Assembly (NCBI GenBank): GCA_016795425.1
Contig: JAEUHG010000177.1
Coordinates: forward strand, 1 to 56,651
Direction of reading: 5' to 3'
Length of the DNA stretch: 56,651 nt
Origin: Verrucomicrobiales bacterium
GTDB taxonomy: Bacteria > Verrucomicrobiota > Verrucomicrobiia > Limisphaerales > CAIMTB01
Shown here: piece by piece, positions 1 through 7,039 of the stretch
How the letters are laid out: the number at the start of each line of letters is the position of its first letter
Position numbering within the stretch: the first letter of the stretch is position 1
Notes under the pieces: generated by a model
The model's input: the letters and a program-made list of their open reading frames with translations, nothing else
Databases searched by the model: none
What the model was told of the DNA's origin: nothing
Program-made: the position numbers and the translations under genes

Positions 1-1
1 C

Positions 2-832
2 GTCGTGACGGACCAGATGTTGTTGGAGCCGGGCGAGGAGGTCTACCTCCTGCCAGCAAAGACGCGCTATGAACAGGACGGCGGCGGCATCGAAACCACG
101 ACCGAACGCCGGGTGATGTTCAGTCCCGAATTACCGCGCCATGTGGGTGAGGCCCGGGCGGAGTGGAGGATTCTTCGGGACCTTGCCGTGGCCACCTGGC
201 CCGACCGCGCGGCGAATTTCGGCTGCGAAACCGGCCACGCCATCCGCGAGGAAATCGCGCGTGTGGTGCCGTTTTACGAAGGGGTGCAGCGATTGGAGAA
301 GACGGGCGACGCCATTCAATGGGGAGGCGAACGGCTTTGCGAGGGGGCACGATTCGGCACCGCTGACGGCAAGGGACACTTCCGTCCTGTGCCCTTGCCT
401 CCGATTCGTACCGCTCTGCCTATGAAGTCCGCGATGCCTGGATCCCCGGGCGCCGGGCCGGATGGCGGTGCGCCGAAGTTGTTTGTTGTTTCGACGCGAC
501 GAGGCAAGCAGTTCAACACGTTGCTGCATGCGGATGTGGATCCGCTGACCGGCGCGGAACGGGACGCGATTTTCATCCATCCGGAGGACGCCGCGGAACT
601 GCATCTGGTGCGTGGGGACGAGGTGTCGGTGGTGAGCGATGTCGGACGGATGACCGGTCGTATCTTTCCGGTCCTGATTGCCCGCGGAAACCTGCAAGTC
701 CACTGGCCTGAGGGCAACGTCCTGATCCCACGGGGAGTGGTCGATACCTTGGGCGGAGTACCCGACTACAACACCGTGGTACGCTTGGAAAAGATGGCGG
801 CGGCGCCCGGGATATCCCCGACACCCGCCTGA
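2..832 (+). CDS. FdhF/YdeP-family molybdopterin oxidoreductase, C-terminal part
   Basis: This is the 3' end of a gene that begins before the window; the frame is open to its first base, so the GTG at 5 is internal. About 276 residues are visible. The last third is a molybdopterin-dinucleotide-binding domain typical of the FdhF/YdeP family: STRRGKQFNTLL, then DPLTGAERDAIFIHPEDA, a GDEVSVVSDVG strand, and the near-terminal HWPEGNVLIPRG and GVPDYN motifs. Family members are cytoplasmic oxidoreductases binding a bis-MGD cofactor and often a 4Fe-4S cluster; the true substrate of this branch is often not formate. The catalytic Cys/SeCys and cluster-binding residues lie outside the window. fdhD follows 21 bases downstream, which supports a formate-dehydrogenase-like enzyme needing cofactor sulfuration. 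Confidence 0.85.
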   Translation, partial: VVTDQMLLEPGEEVYLLPAKTRYEQDGGGIETTTERRVMFSPELPRHVGEARAEWRILRDLAVATWPDRAANFGCETGHAIREEIARVVPFYEGVQRLEKTGDAIQWGGERLCEGARFGTADGKGHFRPVPLPPIRTALPMKSAMPGSPGAGPDGGAPKLFVVSTRRGKQFNTLLHADVDPLTGAERDAIFIHPEDAAELHLVRGDEVSVVSDVGRMTGRIFPVLIARGNLQVHWPEGNVLIPRGVVDTLGGVPDYNTVVRLEKMAAAPGISPTPA

Positions 833-853
833 GCCGCACCCTTCGCGCACACG

Positions 854-1774
854 GTGAATACCACCGCATCACGTCGGCGGTTGGTTTCTGATCCGGAGGC
901 CCGAGTGATCCGGGTACGGCGTTGGGAGGGCGGTGGAGAATGGGCGTCGGTGAGGGATTCCGTAACGGTCGAGGAACCCTTGGAACTTCGCGTCAACACG
1001 CGGTCGGTGGCGGTGGTGATGCGCACGCCGGGCCACGACGACGAACTGGCGGTCGGGTTTCTGTTGTCGGAAGGAGTGGTGCGCCGACGGGAGGATATCG
1101 TATCCATCCGTCCCTACGCGCGGAATCGGGAAGGGAATGTGCTGGATATTCATCTGGCCGATGCGGTGGTGGTGGACTTCCAGGAACTCACGCGTCACGT
1201 GTTCGGGGCGTCGAGTTGCGGGTTGTGCGGCAAGGCGACCGTGGAGGCGGTGAGGCGGCAATTTCCGCCGGTTCGCGAAACCTTTGAAGTGACGGCGGAC
1301 CGACTGGCCTTGCTACCGGACGCGATGCGGGTGCGGCAGGCTGGGTTTGATGCGACGGGTGGGGTTCATGCGGCGGGATTGTTCAATTCGGATGGCCGGC
1401 TGGTGTGTTTGCGGGAGGACGTGGGGCGGCACAATGCCGTGGACAAGGTGATCGGGAGATGCTGGTTGGAAGAGGGGCGGGTGCCGTCGGGCGCGGTTTT
1501 GGTGGTGAGCGGGCGGGCGTCGTTTGAGATTTTGCAGAAGGCATTGGCGGCACGGGTGGCGTTCATCGCTGCGGTGGGGGCGCCGTCGAGTCTGGCGGTG
1601 GATTTTGCCCGGCGCAGCGGGCAGACCCTGGTGGGTTTTGTGCGGTCAAATCGGTTCAATGTCTATGCGGGCCATGGTCGGGTGCGGATGGCAGAGAAAA
1701 CGGCATTGCGAATGGGACGTCGGACGCGGCATCCTAAGCAGGTGACCTCAACCGGGAGCACGACGACCGGATAA
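854..1774 (+). CDS. fdhD: FdhD, sulfurtransferase for formate dehydrogenase activation
   Basis: The 306-aa product matches FdhD, which moves sulfur from a cysteine desulfurase to the molybdenum cofactor of formate dehydrogenase in the cytoplasm. The family signature GASSCGLCGK is present; its cysteines are C122 and C125, corresponding to the conserved pair of E. coli FdhD. Other conserved blocks are GGVHAAGLF, REDVGRHNAVDKVIG, VSGRASFEI and a late SGQTLVGFVR. The start is a GTG; no better start lies close by. It sits 21 bases after the oxidoreductase gene on the same strand, so the two are probably co-transcribed and functionally linked. Confidence 0.95.
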   Translation: MNTTASRRRLVSDPEARVIRVRRWEGGGEWASVRDSVTVEEPLELRVNTRSVAVVMRTPGHDDELAVGFLLSEGVVRRREDIVSIRPYARNREGNVLDIHLADAVVVDFQELTRHVFGASSCGLCGKATVEAVRRQFPPVRETFEVTADRLALLPDAMRVRQAGFDATGGVHAAGLFNSDGRLVCLREDVGRHNAVDKVIGRCWLEEGRVPSGAVLVVSGRASFEILQKALAARVAFIAAVGAPSSLAVDFARRSGQTLVGFVRSNRFNVYAGHGRVRMAEKTALRMGRRTRHPKQVTSTGSTTTG

Positions 1775-1833
1775 CGATCGCGCCGCCAACGCGGAAGCGC
1801 GATCGCCTCGCACCTATCCGGGTTCGAGGCGAT
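1775..1833 (+). terminator. two overlapping perfect hairpins between fdhD and thrS
   Basis: Two perfect 9-bp inverted repeats lie just after the fdhD stop. The first pairs CGATCGCGC (1775-1783) with GCGCGATCG (1797-1805). The second pairs ATCGCCTCG (1802-1810) with CGAGGCGAT (1825-1833) and is followed by a moderately T-rich run at 1834-1841. Bases 1802-1805 belong to both stems, so both cannot form fully at once. This could be the fdhD terminator or an attenuator in the thrS leader. No T-box consensus is visible, and the T-run is weak. Confidence 0.5.
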
Positions 1834-1881
1834 TCTGTTTCTGGGCATGGGCCTCCGTGGTTTTGATCCTTCACGAATGCT

Positions 1882-3900
1882 ATGAGCAACGAACCTGAGA
1901 AGCTTCCGGCCGCCGGATCGGATTCCCAACGCAAGACCCTCGACGATCGCCAACGGATGACGGACCTCGAGCGGATTCGGCATTCCTGCGCGCACGTGCT
2001 GGCGACAGCGATTCTACGGATCTGGCCCGACGCTCAATTCGCCGCGGGGCCGCCGGTGGAGACCGGGTTCTACTACGACGTTGAACTCGCGCACCGGATA
2101 TCGCCGGAGGACTTCCCCCGCATCGAGGAGGAGATGCGCAAGGAGATCAAAGCGAACCATGTGTTTGAGAAGGTGGTGGTGACGCGGGAACAGGCGATCG
2201 CCGATGCGAAGGCGGGTCGTTTGGCGGCGTTGGGAGAGCGATCCGTGCCCAGCAAGTTCAAGTTGGACATTGTGCAAGGCATTCCCGAGGGAGAACCCAT
2301 CTCCTATTTCCGAAACGGGGACTTTCTGGATCTGTGCGCCGGTCCCCACGTGATGCGGACCGGCAATGTCGGTGCCTTCCGTCTGACCCATGTTGCCAGC
2401 GCTTATTACAAGGGCGACGAACGCAATCCCCAGTTGCAGCGGATTTACGGCACGGCCTTCAAGAACAAGACCGAGCTCGAGGCCCACTTCGCGATGATCG
2501 AGGAGGCCAAGCGCCGCGATCACCGCAAGATCGGCGCCGAGATGGGCTTGTTTGCGCTCGACGCCGAGTATGTCGGTCCGGGGCTACCCCTCTGGCTCCC
2601 TCGCGGCACGGTGATCGTCGAGGAATTGGAGAAGCTCGCCAAGGAGACCGAGTTTCAGGCGGGCTACGTCCGGGTCCGCACCCCGCACCTGGCAAAGGAG
2701 AAGATGTACCGGACGTCGGGGCACCTGCCGTACTATGCGGAGTCGATGTTTCCGCCTATGGAGATGCTCGAGGAGGACGAGCGAAAGAAGCGGGATCAGC
2801 TGACGGAAAAGCGGGCCGACCTCATCCAATTGCTGGAGTCGATGGAGAACGCTGTTTCGCCGAATCCGAAGGGACTGACCCCCGAGGGACTGCGCCGCGA
2901 GATAGCGCAGCTCGAGGTGGAGATGGGATTGATCGGCGGGCGTTATTATCTCAAGGCGATGAATTGCCCGCATCATCATCGGATATTCGCCGCCGAACCG
3001 AGAAGTTATCGGGACCTCCCGCTGCGCCTGGCGGAGTACGGCAGTTGTTATCGGTACGAGCAGTCGGGCGAGTTGTTCGGACTCATGCGGGTCCGTGCGC
3101 TGCAGATGAACGACGCGCACATCTATTGCACCGCCGAACAGTTCGCCGACGAGTTTCGCGCGGTGAACGACATGTACCTGAAGTACTTCAAGATCTTCGG
3201 TCTGGAGAAGTATCAGATGCGGTTCTCCACCCATGACCCGGCCAAGCTCGGTCAGAAGTTCGTCAACGAGCCGGAGCTGTGGGTGAAGACCGAGGCCATG
3301 GTGCGCGACGTCCTGGTCCAGTCGGGGATCAACTTTGTCGAGGTGCCCAACGAAGCGGCCTTTTACGGACCGAAGATCGACGTGCAGGTATGGAGCGCCA
3401 TCGGCCGCGAATTCACGATCGCCACCAACCAGGTCGATTTTGCGGTGCCGGCGCGGTTCGGGTTGACCTACCGCGATCGGGACAACACCGGAAAGACACC
3501 GCTGTGCATCCATCGCGCGCCACTCGGTACCCATGAGCGGTTCATCGGATTCCTGATCGAACATTACGCCGGCAATTTCCCCCTCTGGCTGGCGCCCGAG
3601 CAGGTCCGGGTTCTGACCATCGGAGACGACGACGCCCTGGTGGCGTATGCGAAAGGAATCGTCGACGAATTGCGGGCCCAGTTCGTGCGTGTCGAGGGCG
3701 ATTACTCTCCCAACAAGATCAACGGCAAGATCCTGGATGCCGAGAAATCGAAAGTGCACACCATGTTGGTGATCGGTGGCCGGGACCGGGATGCCGGTGC
3801 GGTCAGTGTCCGTCTCCATGGCAAAGGGAACGTCGGGGCCAAACCGAAGGCGGAGGCCATCGCGGAAATCCTGGGAGCCATCCGCGAACGAAAGGGATGA
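1882..3900 (+). CDS. thrS: Threonyl-tRNA synthetase
   Basis: A 672-aa cytoplasmic class II synthetase that charges tRNA-Thr. The editing domain is intact, with RHSCAH (H34, H38) and LCAGPHV. The catalytic core shows AMNCPHH (C362), the motif-2 region RYEQSGELFGLMRVRA, NDAHIYC (H413) and IHRAPLGTHERFIG (H544); C362, H413 and H544 are the expected zinc ligands. A C-terminal anticodon-binding domain follows from about residue 573. Two oddities: the protein begins almost at the editing domain, so the usual N-terminal TGS domain is absent, and about 65 charged, coiled-coil-like residues are inserted between YYAESMFPPM and YYLKAMNCP. The ATG at 1882 is the first in-frame ATG and is followed by a short polar tail, so a hidden TGS domain is not possible in this frame. 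Confidence 0.96.
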   Translation: MSNEPEKLPAAGSDSQRKTLDDRQRMTDLERIRHSCAHVLATAILRIWPDAQFAAGPPVETGFYYDVELAHRISPEDFPRIEEEMRKEIKANHVFEKVVVTREQAIADAKAGRLAALGERSVPSKFKLDIVQGIPEGEPISYFRNGDFLDLCAGPHVMRTGNVGAFRLTHVASAYYKGDERNPQLQRIYGTAFKNKTELEAHFAMIEEAKRRDHRKIGAEMGLFALDAEYVGPGLPLWLPRGTVIVEELEKLAKETEFQAGYVRVRTPHLAKEKMYRTSGHLPYYAESMFPPMEMLEEDERKKRDQLTEKRADLIQLLESMENAVSPNPKGLTPEGLRREIAQLEVEMGLIGGRYYLKAMNCPHHHRIFAAEPRSYRDLPLRLAEYGSCYRYEQSGELFGLMRVRALQMNDAHIYCTAEQFADEFRAVNDMYLKYFKIFGLEKYQMRFSTHDPAKLGQKFVNEPELWVKTEAMVRDVLVQSGINFVEVPNEAAFYGPKIDVQVWSAIGREFTIATNQVDFAVPARFGLTYRDRDNTGKTPLCIHRAPLGTHERFIGFLIEHYAGNFPLWLAPEQVRVLTIGDDDALVAYAKGIVDELRAQFVRVEGDYSPNKINGKILDAEKSKVHTMLVIGGRDRDAGAVSVRLHGKGNVGAKPKAEAIAEILGAIRERKG

Positions 3901-3967
3901 CCGCGAAAGGGTCGTCCCGCTGGGATGTGCGCTCCCAGGGAAAGTGGGAAAGCGGGGCATGAAGGCT

Positions 3968-4080
3968 GGCATCGCGCAGAGGCGCAGAGGCGCGGAGGAG
4001 GAGGCGGAAAGGCGATCCTACTCGTATCTCCATTCCTTTTTTCCCCCTCTCTCTGCGCCTCGGCGCCTCTGCGTGATGCC
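3968..4080. repeat. long inverted repeat of GCAGAGGCGCAGAGGCGC type
   Basis: The left arm (3968-3997) and the inverted right arm (4051-4080) match at about 27 of 30 positions, both starting GGCATC(G/A)CGCAGAGGCGC, around a pyrimidine-rich loop. The arms consist of iterated GCAGAGGCGC units. Similar elements are seen scattered in intergenic regions of many bacterial genomes. Reading frames across it give spurious peptides such as LRASAPLRDA, so no gene is called here. Confidence 0.75.
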
Positions 4081-4141
4081 GACGTCCGCCTTCACCCCAT
4101 TGCATGGTTGAAGAAGGCGAGGCGAAGAAGTGGTCTCGGGC

Positions 4142-4231
4142 AACAGAGGCGCAGAGGCGCGGAGAGGGGGCGAATGGGGAAGGGGACCCTTGGCTTCTGC
4201 TGCCCCCGCCCTCCGCAGCTCCGCGGGATGC
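4142..4231. repeat. second, degraded copy of the GCAGAGGCGC inverted repeat
   Basis: Positions 4142-4170 repeat the left-arm sequence of the element at 3968 (CAGAGGCGCAGAGGCGCGGA). A decayed partner resembling its reverse complement lies near 4203-4231 (CCCTCCGCAGCTCCGCGG). Together with the copy at 3968 it fills most of the 427-bp gap between thrS (ends 3900) and trpE (starts 4328). The rest of the gap shows only a 6-bp hairpin, CTGGGA/TCCCAG near 3930-3948. Confidence 0.5.
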
Positions 4232-4327
4232 CCGGGGATTTCTCAGATCCTCGGCTCTCGTCAGGAGAGTGAAGGAGGACGAGATCGGTCGTGCCTCCGC
4301 CATGGGGGCGTGGTTAACTGGGGCGTC

Positions 4328-5857
4328 ATGTACGCGCCATCTCGGGAAGCGTTTCGGGCGCTGGCTGCCCAAGGGAACTTGGTGCCGGTATGCCGCCGGC
4401 TTTTGGCGGATTTTGAGACGCCGCTTTCGGCCTATGCCAAGATCCAGGGGCAGGGAGAATCGTTCCTGTTGGAGTCCGTCGAGGGCGGCGAACATCTCGG
4501 TCGCTATTCCTTTGTGGGTTGCAGTCCCCGGTCTGTGGTCCGGCAGAAAGACAGCACCGTGGAGGTGCTCGAATCAGGACGCGTGGTCGAGAGATTCCGC
4601 GTGGTGCCAGGGGTGAAGGCGGAACCCGGATCCGAGGTGGTGCCGGACGGGTTGGCGGTGGTGGAGCGGGTAATGGCCAAGTACCGCCCGGTGGCGGTGC
4701 CGGATCTTCCGCGCTTTACGGGAGGCGCCATCGGATTCATCGGGTACGAGTTCATCCACGACATCGAGCCGGTGGTGCCGCGTCCACCGAAAGACGAACT
4801 CGGCACGCCGGTCCTGTATTTCCTGATAGCCGACGAGGTATTGGTCTTTGACCGCGTCGCCCAGACGTTGACGCTGATGGTCAACGCTTATCTGGATGGC
4901 ACGACGCCGGTGGACGAGGTCTACGACGACGCGATTGCCGAGATCGAACGGTTGGCATCGTTGCTGGAGCAACCCATTCACGGACGGCCGGTGTCGTTCC
5001 TGGAAGAGGCTCCGGAGGTCGCCTTCGTGTCCAACCAGACGCCGGAACACTTCCAGGGCAACGTGGTGCGATCGAAGGACTACATCCGGGCGGGCGACAT
5101 CTTTCAGGTGGTCGGTTCGCAGCGGTTCAGTGCGGAGGTGAAGATGCCGCCGCTGGATCTCTATCGGGCGCTGCGATCCGTGAACCCGTCACCGTACATG
5201 TTCCTTCTGGAACTCGAGGGGTTCTCACTGGTCGGGGCATCGCCGGAAATCCATGTGCGTTGCGAGAACCGGCGGGTGGAAATTCGACCCATCGCAGGAA
5301 CGCGGCGTCGTGGAAAGACGACGGAGGAGGATTCAGCGCTGGAGAAGGAACTGCTGGCCGATCCCAAGGAGCGCGCCGAGCATGTGATGTTGATCGATTT
5401 GGCGAGGAATGATGTCGGGCGCGTTTGTGATTTTGGATCCGTGCGGGTGCGTGACCTGATGGTGGTGGAACGGTACAGCCACGTGATGCACATCGTGTCG
5501 GAGGTGGAAGGAAGACTCAGCGCCGACCGGTCGCCCTATGATTTGATGCGCGCGACGTTTCCGGCGGGAACTCTGACGGGCGCACCGAAGATCCGGGCGA
5601 TGCAGATCATTTCGGAATTTGAGCAGACCACACGCGGACCGTATGGCGGGTGCGTCGGTTACTTCAGTTTCAACGGCAATCTCGACTGCTGCATCACCAT
5701 TCGCACGGCGCTTCTCAAGGACGGAAAAGTGCACGTCCAGGCAGGCGGCGGCTGGGTGCATGACTCGACGCCGGAGGGGGAGTTTCAGGAGACCGTGAAC
5801 AAGTCAAAAGCCGTGCGGACGGCTGTAGCCCTGGCGAAGGCGTTCGCAGCGGAGTAA
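4328..5857 (+). CDS. trpE: Anthranilate synthase component I
   Basis: A 509-aa chorismate-using enzyme giving anthranilate, the first step of tryptophan synthesis, normally working with a TrpG glutamine amidotransferase. The N-terminal domain carries FLLESVEG, the conserved tryptophan feedback-site motif, which favours TrpE over PabB. The catalytic domain shows PIAGTRRRGKT, DPKERAEHVMLIDLARND, YSHVMHIVSEVEG, FPAGTLTGAPKIRAM, GPYGGCVGYFSF and AGGGWVHDSTPEGEFQET. The ATG at 4328 is chosen because an upstream extension of the frame would run into the repeat element. No trpG or trpD follows; the next genes are on the other strand. Confidence 0.95.
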   Translation: MYAPSREAFRALAAQGNLVPVCRRLLADFETPLSAYAKIQGQGESFLLESVEGGEHLGRYSFVGCSPRSVVRQKDSTVEVLESGRVVERFRVVPGVKAEPGSEVVPDGLAVVERVMAKYRPVAVPDLPRFTGGAIGFIGYEFIHDIEPVVPRPPKDELGTPVLYFLIADEVLVFDRVAQTLTLMVNAYLDGTTPVDEVYDDAIAEIERLASLLEQPIHGRPVSFLEEAPEVAFVSNQTPEHFQGNVVRSKDYIRAGDIFQVVGSQRFSAEVKMPPLDLYRALRSVNPSPYMFLLELEGFSLVGASPEIHVRCENRRVEIRPIAGTRRRGKTTEEDSALEKELLADPKERAEHVMLIDLARNDVGRVCDFGSVRVRDLMVVERYSHVMHIVSEVEGRLSADRSPYDLMRATFPAGTLTGAPKIRAMQIISEFEQTTRGPYGGCVGYFSFNGNLDCCITIRTALLKDGKVHVQAGGGWVHDSTPEGEFQETVNKSKAVRTAVALAKAFAAE

Positions 5858-5879
5858 GGGGCAGGCGCCGGCGGGAGGA

Positions 5880-7034
5880 TCAGCGGTTCACAACGCAGCG
5901 TGCCGAGGCCGTGGGGCCCGGGACGCCGAAACGGTTGACGGTTCGCGCTTCGAGTTGGTTGGTGCCGGGTCGGACGCGCCACTCGAAGTCGGCGCTGGCG
6001 CGTTCCCAGTCTCCCCCGTCCTGTCGGCGTTCATAGCGGTCGAAGTTTGGTGTGAGCGTTCGAAGCCGGACCTGGATCGTGCCACGGTCCAGGTGCAGTT
6101 CCATGGCCGCCTGGCCGACGGGGAAGTAAGGATCCAGATCCGGGCGCGCGGGTTTTTGGCGGACGTGCCAGGAAGTCTGATCGCAGAGGGTGTCTTTCGT
6201 GATGAACATCCGGTCGTAGGCGTAGCCAGAGTCCATCAGATCATTATTGGGGATGTACCCGATGAAACCGTACTTGTCGAGTTCATCGGGATGCACGGCG
6301 AGACGGCCGAACTCCGGGAAGTCCTTGATGGGAATGGGTAGATCGGTGGTGCGACGGCGCTGGCGTTCCTTGCCGATGACGAAGGTGAGGTTGGATCCCT
6401 GACGGTAGAACCATTCCTGGCGGATTTCGAAAGCATTGAGGGGCGTTCCGTGGCGTTCGAGATACAGCTTGCTGGTGGGATCCCACATCACCCATTTCCG
6501 ATACTGATTCGACCAAAGCTCGATGACGGCGTGTTCAGTGGAGCCGTCCGCCTGGTTGACGCCCTGGTGGCGGCGGAGGGCCAGCGGTCGCCCGACCCAA
6601 CCGAGGCTCGCCGCGGCGGAAAGGAGCACCTCGGCATACTGCCGACAAAAGAAGGTATGGCCTTGTTGGCAGGCGTTGAGGACGTCGAGGGCCCCTTGAA
6701 CGTTGGTGGAGGGCCTGCCGAACCTCGCGAATTGCGCATGCGACCAGTCGTTGAGCAACACCTGGCGTTCGAATTCCTCGTTGGCCGGGGCGACGACGGA
6801 ATCGAGTTGGTACCGAGTTCTCAGCTCCGCGAGTCTCGGATTGTCGAAGGCATCAAATCGAAATCGGCGCGTATATTCGTCGTCGACGTAAGGCAGGGTG
6901 TCGATGGTGGTAAGGGTCGCCAGCCGTTCCCCGAGTTGGAACGTTTCGCCTGCACTCAGGGTCGCCGCTGGCAATCGGGCGGTGGCGACGGCGGCGACCA
7001 AAATCAGTCGTTGGAAGAGGCCGGAGCGCCACAT
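5880..7034 (-). CDS. Exported transglutaminase-like protein
   Basis: A 384-aa protein with an N-terminal hydrophobic segment (about residues 8-25, ending LPAATLSAG), so probably exported. The middle has the papain-like transglutaminase core: C130 in HTFFCRQYAEV, H168 in STEHAVIELW and D185 in WVMWDPTSK, in the usual order and spacing. The last 60 residues look like a small beta-sandwich. Bacterial members act as peptidases or cross-linking enzymes; the substrate cannot be told from sequence. Its ATG lies 5 bases after the stop of the upstream ADOP permease gene, so the two form an operon. Confidence 0.75.
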   Translation of the reverse strand: MWRSGLFQRLILVAAVATARLPAATLSAGETFQLGERLATLTTIDTLPYVDDEYTRRFRFDAFDNPRLAELRTRYQLDSVVAPANEEFERQVLLNDWSHAQFARFGRPSTNVQGALDVLNACQQGHTFFCRQYAEVLLSAAASLGWVGRPLALRRHQGVNQADGSTEHAVIELWSNQYRKWVMWDPTSKLYLERHGTPLNAFEIRQEWFYRQGSNLTFVIGKERQRRRTTDLPIPIKDFPEFGRLAVHPDELDKYGFIGYIPNNDLMDSGYAYDRMFITKDTLCDQTSWHVRQKPARPDLDPYFPVGQAAMELHLDRGTIQVRLRTLTPNFDRYERRQDGGDWERASADFEWRVRPGTNQLEARTVNRFGVPGPTASARCVVNR

Positions 7035-7039
7035 GGGGT

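Noticed and set aside
1834..1881. T-box riboswitch before thrS
   Set aside because: No AGGGTGGNACCGCG antiterminator core or specifier loop was found, and the leader is very short.
2584..3972. 462-aa minus-strand frame
   Set aside because: Antisense to thrS, whose product is unambiguous.
3803..4495. minus-strand frame with ASAPLRDA-type peptides
   Set aside because: It translates the GCAGAGGCGC repeat; such products are well-known false calls.
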